A stretch of 64,000 bases of DNA from Hydrogenophilales bacterium. Lineage in GTDB: Bacteria > Pseudomonadota > Gammaproteobacteria > Burkholderiales > Thiobacillaceae. Every line of letters begins with the position of its first letter. Positions within the stretch are counted from its first letter, which is position 1. Positions 47,099 through 56,384 of this stretch are shown in pieces. The position numbers were made by a program, and so were the translations under genes. The notes below the pieces were generated by a model. That model had not been told where the DNA came from. It made no database searches and saw only the letters and a list, made by a program, of their open reading frames with translations. Location of the stretch: contig JACPYT010000003.1 in assembly GCA_016195805.1 (NCBI GenBank), positions 186,001 to 250,000 on the forward strand. Direction: 5' to 3'.

Positions 47099-48496
47099 AT
47101 GCCGCTTACGAAAAAAAATCCAGCCCGGCTGAGAGCGCTGACGTTCTTCTCGTTATTGGCCATTGCCACCGGGACATCAGCGGAAACGCTGGATTTCGGA
47201 CAGGCCGTGCAGCGTGCACTGGCGCAAAACCCGGACATCCTCGTCGCGGGGGCGCAAATAGGCCAGGCGCAAGCTGCCGTCAAGCAGAGCGAAGGGGCAC
47301 GACTGCCCAAGCTGACGGCCTCGGTCAATGTCACCCGCACCAACGACGCGCTCAATGCCTTTGGACTCAAGTTGTCGCAGCGCGACGCCACCTTCAACGA
47401 CTTTGGCGCGGGTGAATTCAATCCGGCCAATCCCAATGTCCTGAATGTCGCGCCGTACAACCTCAATCACCCCGACCCCGTCAACAATTTCAACACCCGC
47501 CTGGAAGCGCAACTGCCGCTGTATACCGGCGGCATGATCAAGGGCTACAACGAGCAGGCCAACGCCTATTTGCGGGCCGCCCGCCAGGGCGATGTACTGG
47601 CACGCCAGAAGGTGATTTTCGACGTGCTGCGCGCCTACGAGGGCGTGCATGCGGCACGCGCCTATGCGGATGTCGCCAAGCAGGGACGCAGCGCTGCCGA
47701 GTCCTATGTCAAGACCATCGACAACCTGTACAGGGGGGGCGTGGTGGTTAAAAGTGACCTGCTGTCCGCCAAGGTACACCTGGAGGACGTCAAGGTGCAG
47801 CAGGCGCAAGCGGAAAATGCCGTGCAGCAGGCCCTCGATCAACTCCACCTGGTGCTGGGCATGCCGCTGGCGGAGCCGCTGGACGTGGCAGGTGAGATAG
47901 AAGTGCGGCCGCTGGAGGGCAAGCTGGCCGATTATCAGGACGAAGCGCTCAAATCCAATCCCGGTCTGGCCGCCTTGCGCAACCAGCTGGACGCCGCGCA
48001 GGCTGCCGTCAAGGTGGCGCGTGCCGGCAAATATCCGCAAGCAGGCCTGCTGGCCCGCTTCGATACCAACGACAACGCCGTCGGGTTCGATGCCCATTCC
48101 TATACGCTGGGTGGGCAGGTGTCGTGGCAGCTATTTGACGGCGGCGTCACCAACGGCGCCATCCAGCGAGCCCAGGCCAGCCGCGACGAACTGGCAGCCA
48201 AGCTCGGTCAGGCCGAAAACGGTATTCGCTATCAGGTGGCCGATGCGTGGCGTCGAGCCGATGAAGCGCAGCGGCGGGTCGCCGCACGGGAACTGGCGGT
48301 GAGCCAGGCCGAGGAAGCCCTGCGCATCGTGGAAAAACGCTATGCCAGCGGCGTGACGACCATCACCGAGCTGCTGGGCGCCCAGGCCCAGCTGGACAAG
48401 ACCCGGGCGGATCGGGTGGCAGCGCGCTATGAACTCAAGGTGCAACGCGCCAGCGCCCGTCTGGCGGTCGGCCGCCTGCAACCGGACCAACTGTGA
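47099..48496 (+). CDS. TolC family outer-membrane efflux channel
   Basis: This 465-residue outer-membrane channel has a signal peptide ending about residue 26 (ATGTSA) and then two repeats of the TolC coiled-coil/beta module (ALAQNPDILVAGAQIGQAQA and ALKSNPGLAALRNQLDAAQA). GAGGGG precedes the ATG at 47099. It is the first gene of a TolC-adaptor-RND operon, 10 bp from the adaptor. It pairs with the adjacent pump to form a tripartite exporter. Confidence 0.9.
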   Translation: MPLTKKNPARLRALTFFSLLAIATGTSAETLDFGQAVQRALAQNPDILVAGAQIGQAQAAVKQSEGARLPKLTASVNVTRTNDALNAFGLKLSQRDATFNDFGAGEFNPANPNVLNVAPYNLNHPDPVNNFNTRLEAQLPLYTGGMIKGYNEQANAYLRAARQGDVLARQKVIFDVLRAYEGVHAARAYADVAKQGRSAAESYVKTIDNLYRGGVVVKSDLLSAKVHLEDVKVQQAQAENAVQQALDQLHLVLGMPLAEPLDVAGEIEVRPLEGKLADYQDEALKSNPGLAALRNQLDAAQAAVKVARAGKYPQAGLLARFDTNDNAVGFDAHSYTLGGQVSWQLFDGGVTNGAIQRAQASRDELAAKLGQAENGIRYQVADAWRRADEAQRRVAARELAVSQAEEALRIVEKRYASGVTTITELLGAQAQLDKTRADRVAARYELKVQRASARLAVGRLQPDQL

Positions 48497-48506
48497 GCAA
48501 TCCGAA

Positions 48507-49610
48507 ATGAACCCCATGGCTAAATCCCACTTTTTGCGTGTTGCCTTGCTTGGCCTGACAGTCAGTCTGGTCAACGGTTGTGGCAAACACGAATCTCCAG
48601 AACAACAGGCTGCCGCCGTCGGCCGCACGGTGGCAGCCGAGGTGCAGACGGTGATGCAGGCCCCGTTGAGCGTGCGTGTGGAAACGCCAGGCGCGGTGGT
48701 TTCGGAAGACCAGGTCCAGGTGGCCTCGCGGCTGATGGGCTATATCCGCGAGATCAAGGTCGGGGAGGGACAAGCGGTCAAGGCCGGTCAATTGCTGTTC
48801 GTGGTCGACCCCTCCGATATACAAGGGCAGATGAACCAGGCCCGCGCCGGGCTGGCGCAGGCCGAGGCTGCGCTGGCGGACGCCAAGCTCGACTATGAGC
48901 GTTTCGGCACGCTTTACAAGGAAGAGGCCATCCCCAAATTGCAGTGGGACAAGATCCGTCTGCAATATCAGGTCGCGCAGCAACAGGTCGCAGCCGCCCG
49001 CGCCGGCCTGGGACAGGCATCCAGCCAGATGCGCTATGCCTCGGTGGTGGCGCCGATCAGCGGCGTCGTCACGCAGAAGATGGCCAATGTCGGCGACCTC
49101 GCCGCACCTGGGCGGCCGGTGCTGGCGATCGAAGGCCTGAAGAAACTCCAGGTGCGGACCAGCGTGAGCGGCGATGTGTTCGCCCGCATCAAGACGGGCG
49201 AGAAAGTCAGCATCGTGCCCGATGGCGATGCGACGCAGGCGCCGATCGAAGGCGTGATCGCCCAGGCGGTGCCGGCGGCCGATCCGGCCAGCCACACCCA
49301 CCTGGTAAAGATCGACTTGCCCGCGGGCAGCGGCCTCTCGAGCGGCAATTTCGTGCGCGTGGGATTTGCCGTCGGCAGCCGTCAGGGCATCCGCGTGCCG
49401 GTTGCGGCCCTGGCCGAACGCGCGGGCATTACCGGCGTGTTCGTGGTCGACGCCCAGGGCATCGCGCGTTATCGCATGGTGCGCACCGGCGCGACCGCGC
49501 AGGACGGGGTGGAAATCGTGTCCGGCCTGAACCCGGGCGACAAGGTGGCCGTCTCCCAGGTCGAACGACTGGAGAACGGCGACAGGGTGAGCGGGGCTGC
49601 CCATGACTGA
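48507..49610 (+). CDS. RND efflux periplasmic adaptor lipoprotein
   Basis: This 367-residue membrane-fusion protein has a lipobox (LVNGC, Cys25), a lipoyl/hairpin region (VGEGQAVKAGQLLFVVDPSD; AGLAQAEAALADAKLDYERF) and beta-barrel parts (VVAPISGVVTQKMANVGD; GIRVPVAALAERAG). ATG 48507 is chosen because it starts the lipoprotein signal. It ends 8 bp inside the RND gene. Substrate specificity cannot be inferred from the adaptor. Confidence 0.9.
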   Translation: MNPMAKSHFLRVALLGLTVSLVNGCGKHESPEQQAAAVGRTVAAEVQTVMQAPLSVRVETPGAVVSEDQVQVASRLMGYIREIKVGEGQAVKAGQLLFVVDPSDIQGQMNQARAGLAQAEAALADAKLDYERFGTLYKEEAIPKLQWDKIRLQYQVAQQQVAAARAGLGQASSQMRYASVVAPISGVVTQKMANVGDLAAPGRPVLAIEGLKKLQVRTSVSGDVFARIKTGEKVSIVPDGDATQAPIEGVIAQAVPAADPASHTHLVKIDLPAGSGLSSGNFVRVGFAVGSRQGIRVPVAALAERAGITGVFVVDAQGIARYRMVRTGATAQDGVEIVSGLNPGDKVAVSQVERLENGDRVSGAAHD

Positions 49611-52600
49611 GCGCGCCGCTCCGCTCAATATCGCCGGCAAACTGGCCGGCGTTTTCATCGAATCCAAGATCACCGCCATGATCATGCTGGCGGTGGCGCT
49701 GGCGGGCATGATGGCGCTGTTCGTCACCCCGCGCGAATACAACCCGCAGATTGTGGTGCCGGCCGCCAACATCATCGTCGCCAAGCCGGGCGCCTCGTCC
49801 GAGGAAATCCAGAACCTGGTGGTCAAGCCGCTGGAAGCCATCATGAACGCCCAGTCCGGCGTCGATCACACCTTCGGCTATGCCGCCCCGGATTTCGGCC
49901 TGGTGACCGTGCAGTTCAAGGTGGGGGAAGACCAGGAAAAGAGCCTGGTCAAGCTCTACAACCAGCTGATGCAGAACATGGACCGCATGCCGCCCGGGGC
50001 CATGCAGCCGGTGGTCAAGCCGGTCAACGTCGACGACGTGCCGATCATGACGCTGACGTTGTCCTCCGCCCGGCTTGACGATCAGCAGATCCGCCAGGTG
50101 GCGAGCCGCGTTCTGGAGCAGCTGCGCAATGTGCCCGGGGTGTCGTTCACCCAGCTCCTGGGCGGCGCGCCGCGCGCGGTCAACGTGTGGATTTCGCCTG
50201 CCAAGCTGGCGGCCGCCGGCATCGCGCTCGACCAGGTCGACCAGATGCTGCAGGGGCAGAACGTCGCCGTGCCGGCCGGTACGCTGGTGGACAACAACCG
50301 GGCCTCGCCCTTGCGGGTGCAGGGTTTCCTCGGCAGCGCCCGCGAAGTGGGCGACATCGTCATCGGCGTGCCCAACGGGCGTCCGGTATTCCTGAAGGAC
50401 GTCGCCACCATCGTCGACGGCCCGCAGGAGGTGGACCAGAGCACGCGCTTTGCCTTTGGCCCCGCGGCCGGCAAGGGCGCGGGGCGCGGCGAGGCGCCGG
50501 CCGTAACGCTGGCCATCGCGAAGAAAGCCGGCACCAATGCGGTGGTGGTCGCCGATGCCGTGCTGAAGAAACTCGACCAGCTCAAACGCCAGGCCATCCC
50601 CGCCGACATCACGGTGGCGGTGACCCGCGACGACGGCGCCCGTGCCAACGATGCGGTCAACACCCTGGTCGAGCACCTCGGCATCGCCATCGGTTCGGTA
50701 GTGGTGATCCTGATGTTCTTTCTCGGCTGGCGCGAAGCCGGCATCGTCACCCTGACCGTGCCGCTGATCCTGTTCGTGGTGCTGACCATCGGCCTGTTCG
50801 CCGGCCAGACCATCAACCGCATCACGCTGTTCGCGCTGATCCTGTCGCTGGGCCTGCTGGTCGACGCCGCCATCGTGGTGGTGGAGAACATCCACCGCCA
50901 CCTGCATCACGGCATCGGCGACCGCGATTTCAAGGCCGTGGTCATCCAGGCCACCAACGAAATCGGCAACCCCACCAACATCGCCACCATCGCGGTGATC
51001 TTGGCCTTCATCCCCATGGCCTTCGTCACCGGCATGATGGGCCCCTTCATGCTGCCCATCCCGTTCAACGTGCCGGTGGCCATGATCGCCTCGCTGCTGA
51101 TCGCCTACATCGTGGTGCCGTGGGCGACCAATCTGTGGCTCAGGAAAAAGGCCGCACTGAGCGAACTGGCGCGCAAGGAGAGTCTGGAAGAAGCCGGCGC
51201 GCACAAGACCGACCGGCTGCATCGCGCCTACGTCAAAACCGTCACGCCCTTCATCGAGCACAGCGGCCGCCGCAATCTGATGTTTCTGGCGGTGCTGGGC
51301 CTGCTGGTGGCGGCCATGCTGATGCCGGCATGGCAGTTCATCCGCCCTTCCGGCATCAACGGGCCGCTGTCGGCGCTGGGGGTGGAACTCAAGATGCTAC
51401 CCAACGACAACACCAATACCTTCCTGGTGGAAATCGACACCCCGGCCGGCACCACGCTGGAAGAGACCGACCGCGCCGCGCGTGCGGTGGGCGAGGTGCT
51501 GGCGCACAACCGCTTCGTCACCGATTACCAGACCTTCCTCGGCATGACCGCACCCATCGACTTCGCCGCCCTGGTGCGGGGCGATCCGATCAAGCGCGGC
51601 GACAATCTGGCGCAGATCCGAGTCAACCTGGTGGACAAGCATCGGCGTTCGACCTCGTCGCACCAGATCGTGCAGGCGCTCAACGACAGCCTCAAGCCGC
51701 TGCACCAGGCGTTCCCGCAGGCCCGCATCAAGCTCTACGAAACCCCGCCCGGCCCGCCGGTGCAGGCGCAGGTGCTGGCCGAGCTGTACGGGCCCGACTA
51801 TGAAAAACTGCGCAGCGCCTCGCCCGAGGTGCGGCGCGCGTTCGAGTCGGTCTACGGCATGATCAATACCGACGATTCGGTGACCGCCACCCTGCAATCC
51901 TTCTCGGTCCAGGTGGACCGCGAGAAGGCCGCGCTGGCGGGCATCGTCGCCGGCCAGGTGGGCAAGCTGCTGCGCGACTACGTGACGGGCCTGTCGATCG
52001 GCTCGGTGCACGTCGATTCCGCGCGCGACCCCGTCAACATCGTGGTGCGCCTGCCGCGCGCGGAACGCCAGTCGCCCGCGTCGCTGATGGCGATCCGCCT
52101 GACCAACATGATGGGCAAGCAGGTGCCGCTGGGCGCGATCGCCAAGGTGGAAACCATTCCCTACGGCAAACCCATTTACGACCGCGACCAGCATCCCATG
52201 GTCATGGTGGGCGGTGAAATGATCACCTCCAGCCCGGTCTATGCCGTGCTGGCGCTGGACAAGATGCTGGACGGCACCCTGCTGCCCAATGGCGTACGCT
52301 TCAAGACCGGTAATCTGGGCTTCACCCAGGCGACGCCGGACGACGTCACCGGTTACCACCTGCTGTGGGGCGGGGAAATGCGCCTGACCCTGGACGTGTT
52401 CCGCGACCTCGGCTCGGCCTTCATCATCGCCCTGGTGTTCATCTACCTGCTGCTGGTCGGCTACTACAAGTCCTTCGTCATGCCGATGATCGTGATGGGC
52501 GCCATTCCGCTGACCCTGATTGGCGTCTTCCCCGGCCACTGGGCGACCAGCCAGGCGTTCACCGCCACCTCGATGATCGGCGTCATCGCGCTGGCCGGCA

Positions 52601-52887
52601 TCGTGGTGCGCAACTCGCTGCTGCTGATCGACTTCATCGTCGATTACCGCGCCCAGGGCTACGGCCTCAAGGAAGCGGTGATCGAGGCCGGCGCGGTGCG
52701 GCTGCGGCCCATCCTGCTGACTGCGCTCGCCATCATCCTGGGATCGGCGATCATGATCACCGACCCGGTGTTCGGCGGTTTGGCGGTATCGCTGATTTTC
52801 GGCACCTTCGCCTCCACCGCGCTCACCCTGATCGTCATCCCGCTGCTGTATTACATCTGGCAGAAACGCAGCGAGCCCCCGGCTTGA
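49603..52887 (+). CDS. RND efflux permease
   Basis: This 1094-residue inner-membrane proton antiporter of the AcrB/CzcA superfamily has twelve hydrophobic helices with two large periplasmic loops. The essential proton-relay Asp is in GLLVDAAIVVVENIH. The second half repeats the fold, with IALAGIVVRNSLLLIDFIVD. It is longer than AcrB (1049). Specificity is unclear; it lacks an obvious CzcA-type heavy-metal signature, and its position with sulfur-related genes hints at export of a thiol or sulfur compound. It is followed by the DUF2892 gene after 52 bp. Confidence 0.92.
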   Translation: MTERAAPLNIAGKLAGVFIESKITAMIMLAVALAGMMALFVTPREYNPQIVVPAANIIVAKPGASSEEIQNLVVKPLEAIMNAQSGVDHTFGYAAPDFGLVTVQFKVGEDQEKSLVKLYNQLMQNMDRMPPGAMQPVVKPVNVDDVPIMTLTLSSARLDDQQIRQVASRVLEQLRNVPGVSFTQLLGGAPRAVNVWISPAKLAAAGIALDQVDQMLQGQNVAVPAGTLVDNNRASPLRVQGFLGSAREVGDIVIGVPNGRPVFLKDVATIVDGPQEVDQSTRFAFGPAAGKGAGRGEAPAVTLAIAKKAGTNAVVVADAVLKKLDQLKRQAIPADITVAVTRDDGARANDAVNTLVEHLGIAIGSVVVILMFFLGWREAGIVTLTVPLILFVVLTIGLFAGQTINRITLFALILSLGLLVDAAIVVVENIHRHLHHGIGDRDFKAVVIQATNEIGNPTNIATIAVILAFIPMAFVTGMMGPFMLPIPFNVPVAMIASLLIAYIVVPWATNLWLRKKAALSELARKESLEEAGAHKTDRLHRAYVKTVTPFIEHSGRRNLMFLAVLGLLVAAMLMPAWQFIRPSGINGPLSALGVELKMLPNDNTNTFLVEIDTPAGTTLEETDRAARAVGEVLAHNRFVTDYQTFLGMTAPIDFAALVRGDPIKRGDNLAQIRVNLVDKHRRSTSSHQIVQALNDSLKPLHQAFPQARIKLYETPPGPPVQAQVLAELYGPDYEKLRSASPEVRRAFESVYGMINTDDSVTATLQSFSVQVDREKAALAGIVAGQVGKLLRDYVTGLSIGSVHVDSARDPVNIVVRLPRAERQSPASLMAIRLTNMMGKQVPLGAIAKVETIPYGKPIYDRDQHPMVMVGGEMITSSPVYAVLALDKMLDGTLLPNGVRFKTGNLGFTQATPDDVTGYHLLWGGEMRLTLDVFRDLGSAFIIALVFIYLLLVGYYKSFVMPMIVMGAIPLTLIGVFPGHWATSQAFTATSMIGVIALAGIVVRNSLLLIDFIVDYRAQGYGLKEAVIEAGAVRLRPILLTALAIILGSAIMITDPVFGGLAVSLIFGTFASTALTLIVIPLLYYIWQKRSEPPA

Positions 52888-52939
52888 TAAAACATGAGCC
52901 GCCCTTATCTTTGTTATTGTTTTTCTCGAGGAAACCATC

Positions 52940-53158
52940 ATGACCGTTGAACGTATGGTCCGCATCATCGCCGGCTTTTTCATCATGCTTTCGCTGGCGC
53001 TGGCGCACTTTTCCGGCAGCATCGACATGACCCATGTGTCGTGGCTGTGGTTCACCGCCTTCGTCGGCTTCAACCTGTTCCAGTCCGGCATCACCCGCTT
53101 CTGCCCGATGGACATCATGCTGAAGAAGGCCGGGGTCCAACAAGGCTGCGGCCTGTAA
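52940..53158 (+). CDS. DUF2892 small inner-membrane protein
   Basis: This 72-residue protein has two hydrophobic helices (MVRIIAGFFIMLSLALAHF; WLWFTAFVGFNLFQSGI) and a C-terminal FCPMDIMLKKAGVQQGCGL. The FCP...C tail is the DUF2892 signature, a module also fused to rhodanese in E. coli YgaP. In this window the rhodanese is the next gene, but that protein looks more like YibN. The two cysteines may carry sulfur or nitric oxide adducts, as suggested for YgaP; this is inference. Confidence 0.85.
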   Translation: MTVERMVRIIAGFFIMLSLALAHFSGSIDMTHVSWLWFTAFVGFNLFQSGITRFCPMDIMLKKAGVQQGCGL

Positions 53159-53167
53159 GGGGGAAAC

Positions 53168-53581
53168 ATGGACATTCAATTCCTGCAGCAGAACTGGATG
53201 CTGGTGGCGGTGGCGGTGGTGTCCGGCGCGATGCTGGTGTGGTCCTTCATCGGCGGCAAGCTGTCCGGCATCGAGGAGGCCGACACGCTCAAGGCCACCC
53301 GCCTCTACAACGACGACGCCCTGGTGCTCGACGTGCGCGAGGACAAGGAATACGCCGCCGGCCACATCCCCAAGGCCAGGCACATTCCGCTCGGACAGCT
53401 GGCCGGCCGCCTCCAGGAACTCGAGAAATTCAAGGGCAAACCCATCCTCGTCACCTGCCGCAGCGGCCAGCGCTCGGCGCGCGCCTGCGGCATGCTGAAA
53501 AAGGCCGGTTTCGAGACCGTATACAACCAGGCGGGCGGCATCGTCGCGTGGGAACGCGCCAACCTGCCCGTCGCCAAGTAA
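53168..53581 (+). CDS. membrane-anchored rhodanese (YibN-like)
   Basis: This 137-residue protein has an N-terminal transmembrane helix (residues 9-29) and one rhodanese domain with the active-site loop TCRSGQRSARA, Cys about 98, and DVREDKEYAAGHIPKARHI. The neighbours grxC, secB and gpsA make it the counterpart of E. coli YibN, which heads yibN-grxC-secB-gpsA. It transfers sulfane sulfur. It follows the DUF2892 gene by 9 bp. Confidence 0.9.
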   Translation: MDIQFLQQNWMLVAVAVVSGAMLVWSFIGGKLSGIEEADTLKATRLYNDDALVLDVREDKEYAAGHIPKARHIPLGQLAGRLQELEKFKGKPILVTCRSGQRSARACGMLKKAGFETVYNQAGGIVAWERANLPVAK

Positions 53582-53601
53582 TAAGCAACAAGGAAACTCT
53601 C

Positions 53602-53865
53602 ATGGCCAAAGTCGTAATGTATTGCACCGCCATCTGCCCCTACTGCGTCGCCGCCGAGCGCCTGCTCAAGAGCCGCGGCGTTGCCGAGATCGAGAAAATC
53701 CGCATCGATCTCGACCCGGCGAAGCAGGAGGAAATGATCGCCCGCTCCGGCGGCCGCCGCACCGTCCCGCAGGTGTTCATCGGCGACACCCACGTCGGCG
53801 GCTTCGACGACACCTCGGCGCTCGACGCCGCCGGCGAACTGGTGCCGCTGCTCGCCCGCACCTGA
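53602..53865 (+). CDS. grxC: glutaredoxin 3
   Basis: This 87-residue dithiol glutaredoxin has active site CPYC (residues 12-15) in YCTAICPYCVAAERLL, cis-proline TVPQVFIGD and the glutathione-binding GGFDD. AAGGAAA precedes the ATG. It reduces protein disulfides and glutathionylated thiols with GSH; gshA and gshB occur at the end of the window. It lies between the rhodanese and trxC. Confidence 0.95.
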   Translation: MAKVVMYCTAICPYCVAAERLLKSRGVAEIEKIRIDLDPAKQEEMIARSGGRRTVPQVFIGDTHVGGFDDTSALDAAGELVPLLART

Positions 53866-53944
53866 GCCCCCGCTGGCGTGCGCTTGAATTCCCGGCGCAC
53901 GCCACCACCTTGAAGCAGTCATCCACCGTTTCGAGGATCGCCCC

Positions 53945-54373
53945 ATGGAACTCGCCTGCCCCCATTGCCTCGCCGTCAACCGCGTGCCGGACGACCGGCT
54001 GGCGAATGCGCCCAAATGCGGCAAATGCGGCACGCCGCTGCTGCCCGGCAAACCGGTGGACCTCACTGCCGACACGTTCGACCGCTTCATCGCCCGCGCC
54101 GGCCTGCCGGTGCTGGTCGATTTCTGGGCCGGCTGGTGTGGCCCCTGCAAGATGATGGCACCGGTGTTCCAGCAGATGGCCGCCGAGATGGGCACCCGCG
54201 TGCGCTTTGCCAAGGTCGATACCGAAGCGCATCCGCAGGTGTCGATGCGCCACCACATCAAGGGCATCCCCAGCCTGATCCTGTTCCGGGATGGCGCCGA
54301 AGTAGCGCGCATCTCGGGCGCCATGGAAGCCCATGCGCTGAAGCGCTGGCTGGCGTCGCAGGGCATTCAGTAA
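53945..54373 (+). CDS. trxC: thioredoxin 2 (zinc-binding N-terminus)
   Basis: This 142-residue TrxC has an N-terminal zinc module (CPHC about residues 5-8 and CGKCG about 27-31) and a thioredoxin domain with active site WAGWCGPCKMM. E. coli TrxC is an OxyR-regulated reductase induced by oxidative stress. The four N-terminal cysteines are all present. It adds a second thiol reductase to the glutaredoxin unit and ends at the hairpin before secB. Confidence 0.95.
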   Translation: MELACPHCLAVNRVPDDRLANAPKCGKCGTPLLPGKPVDLTADTFDRFIARAGLPVLVDFWAGWCGPCKMMAPVFQQMAAEMGTRVRFAKVDTEAHPQVSMRHHIKGIPSLILFRDGAEVARISGAMEAHALKRWLASQGIQ

Positions 54374-54428
54374 GGGGCATGGCCGATTCATGGAAGTGCC
54401 TTAAAGCCCGTGTAAAATAAACCCATCC

Positions 54429-54450
54429 CCGGAGCGCACGCTCCGGTTTT
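54429..54450 (+). terminator. hairpin with T-run between trxC and secB
   Basis: CCGGAGCG and CGCTCCGG pair perfectly around CA, followed by TTTTCTTATT. It looks like a terminator for the rhodanese-grxC-trxC unit. An extended -10 box (TGTAAAAT, 54411-54418) lies just upstream, so a transcript from there would run straight into the hairpin. Confidence 0.7.
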
Positions 54451-54473
54451 CTTATTCAGGGAGACGAGACATC

Positions 54474-54932
54474 ATGGCCGACGCACAACAACCCGTATTC
54501 AATATCGAAAAGCTCTACGTCAAGGATCTGTCGGTGGAAGTGCCCAACGCGCCCGGCATCTACCTGGAACGCGAAGCCCCGCAGATCGACGTCAACATGT
54601 CGACCGAAAGCCGCGCGCTGGGCGAAGACCTGTACCACGCCAGCATCACCGTCACCGTCACCGCCAAGACCGGCGACAAGACCATGTTCCTGGTCGAATG
54701 CACCCAGGCCGGCATCTTCCGCATCGAACACGTGCCGCAGGACCAGCTGCCCATGGTGCTGGGCATCGGCTGCCCCAACATCGTCTTCCCGTATCTGCGC
54801 GAGACCGTCTCCGACGTGGTGATCCGCGCCGGCTTCCCGCCGCTGCTGCTGAACCCGGTCAACTTCGAGTCGCTGTTCGTGCAGCAACAGCAGGCGCAAC
54901 AGCAACAGGCTGCGCCTGCACAAACCCATTGA
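54474..54932 (+). CDS. secB: protein-export chaperone SecB
   Basis: This 152-residue tetrameric chaperone keeps preproteins unfolded and passes them to SecA. Typical segments are FNIEKLYVKDLSVEVPNAP, MFLVECTQAGIFRIEHVP and LGIGCPNIVFPYLRETVSD; the tail is Gln-rich (QQQQAQQQQAA). ATG follows GGGAGACGAGACATC, a fair ribosome binding site. It is followed by an SH3 protein and gpsA. Confidence 0.96.
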   Translation: MADAQQPVFNIEKLYVKDLSVEVPNAPGIYLEREAPQIDVNMSTESRALGEDLYHASITVTVTAKTGDKTMFLVECTQAGIFRIEHVPQDQLPMVLGIGCPNIVFPYLRETVSDVVIRAGFPPLLLNPVNFESLFVQQQQAQQQQAAPAQTH

Positions 54933-54939
54933 ACCGGGC

Positions 54940-55401
54940 GTGCTGACACTGCGACGGCCCCGCGCCGCCCTGCTCCTCACGGGCGGCCTGCTGCTCGCGC
55001 TGGCGCATCCTGCCAGTGCGCTGGAATACCGCAGCACCGGACGCGCCGCCCTGCTGTATGACGCGCCGTCGACCGCAGCCGGCAAGCTGGCGGTTGCGGG
55101 GAGCGGCCTGCCGCTCGAAGTCGTCGTCGACACCGAGGCCTGGGCCAAGGTGCGCGACTACACCGGCCGTCTGGCATGGATCGAGAAGTCCGCCCTCGGC
55201 GGCCCCCGGAGTGTCATGGTCAAGGCCGACACCAGCACCATCCGGCAGCAACCGCGGGCCGATGCCGACGTCGTGTTTCGCGCCGCACGCGGCGTCCTGC
55301 TCGACGTCACCGGCAAGCCCGACGCGTACGGCTGGCTGCCGGTGAAGCATGCCGACGGCCTCGCCGGCTGGGTGCCTATGCGCGAGGTATGGGGCCAATG
55401 A
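54940..55401 (+). CDS. exported protein with two SH3b-like domains
   Basis: This 153-residue protein starts at GTG 54940 with a signal peptide (RRPRAALLLTGGLLLALAHP, ending ASA). Two bacterial SH3-like repeats follow (about residues 26-85 and 88-150), each with the family-like WAKVRDYTGRLAWI or WLPVKHADGLAGWV. Such domains bind cell wall or act as adaptors. Catalytic residues are absent. It lies 7 bp after secB and overlaps gpsA by 4 bp. Confidence 0.82.
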   Translation: MLTLRRPRAALLLTGGLLLALAHPASALEYRSTGRAALLYDAPSTAAGKLAVAGSGLPLEVVVDTEAWAKVRDYTGRLAWIEKSALGGPRSVMVKADTSTIRQQPRADADVVFRAARGVLLDVTGKPDAYGWLPVKHADGLAGWVPMREVWGQ

Positions 55402-56384
55402 AACTGGCAGTGCTCGGTGCCGGTGCATGGGGCACTGCGCTGGCGGCCAGCTGGGCCCCCCACCACGGCGTCACCCTGTGGGGACGCAACGCAGCCGAAC
55501 TCGACGCCATGCGCGTGACCCGCGTCAACGCGCGCTATCTGCCTGATTGCGGGCTGCCGGACGCGCTGCATTTCAGCGCCGACCTGAATGCCGCCGTCGA
55601 CGGCGCCGATCTGGTCGTCGTCGCCGTTCCCAGCAGCGGCTTGCGCGCCACCCTGGCAGCGCTGGCGAGCCGCCCGGCGCTGCCGCCGCTGATCTGGGTA
55701 TGCAAGGGCTTCGAGCCCGGCAGCCGAAAATTGCCGCACCAGCTCGTCGCCGAACTGCTGCCCTCACACAGCCAGACCGGCGTGCTGTCGGGGCCCAGCT
55801 TTGCCTTGGAAGTCGCACAGGGTTACCCCACTGCGCTGACGCTAGCGTCCCACGACACCATGCTGGCACAACGCTTGGCTGAAACCCTGTCCGGCCAACG
55901 CCTGCGCATCTATGCGCACGACGACGTCATCGGCGTGGAAATCGGCGGCGCGCTGAAAAACGTCATGGCGATCGCCGCCGGCATCTGCGACGGCCTGCAG
56001 CTCGGCCACAACGCACGCGCCGCCCTCATCACCCGCGGGCTCGCCGAAATGACCCGCCTCGGGGTCCGGCTCGGCGGCCACTTCGAGACCTTCATGGGAC
56101 TGTCCGGCCTCGGCGACCTCATCCTCACCACCACCGGCGATCTTTCGCGCAACCGCCAGGTCGGCCTGCGCCTCGCGCGTGGCCAGGCGCTCGACGCCAT
56201 CCTCGCCGAACTCGGCCACGTCGCCGAAGGCGTCACCACCGCGCGCGAAGTCGCCGCGCTCGCCACCGGGCTTGGCGTCGACATGCCGATCGCCCGCGCC
56301 GTCTGCCAGATGCTGTTTGAAGGCCTGCCCGCCGCGCAGGCGGTCGATGCCCTGCTGAACCGGGAAATCAAGGCCGAATTCTAA
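55398..56384 (+). CDS. gpsA: NAD(P)H-dependent glycerol-3-phosphate dehydrogenase
   Basis: This 328-residue dehydrogenase makes glycerol 3-phosphate for phospholipids; plsY elsewhere in the window uses it. It has an NAD-binding LGAGAWGTALA (residues 4-14), the catalytic Lys in IGGALKNVMAIAAG and FMGLSGLGDLILTTTG. It starts at the ATG overlapping the stop of the SH3 gene (ATGA). The position after secB is conserved. Confidence 0.96.
   Translation: MKLAVLGAGAWGTALAASWAPHHGVTLWGRNAAELDAMRVTRVNARYLPDCGLPDALHFSADLNAAVDGADLVVVAVPSSGLRATLAALASRPALPPLIWVCKGFEPGSRKLPHQLVAELLPSHSQTGVLSGPSFALEVAQGYPTALTLASHDTMLAQRLAETLSGQRLRIYAHDDVIGVEIGGALKNVMAIAAGICDGLQLGHNARAALITRGLAEMTRLGVRLGGHFETFMGLSGLGDLILTTTGDLSRNRQVGLRLARGQALDAILAELGHVAEGVTTAREVAALATGLGVDMPIARAVCQMLFEGLPAAQAVDALLNREIKAEF

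Noticed and set aside
52940-53581. DUF2892 and rhodanese as a split E. coli YgaP
   Set aside because: The rhodanese has its own N-terminal membrane helix and the yibN-grxC-secB-gpsA neighbourhood, so it is better read as YibN next to a separate DUF2892 gene.
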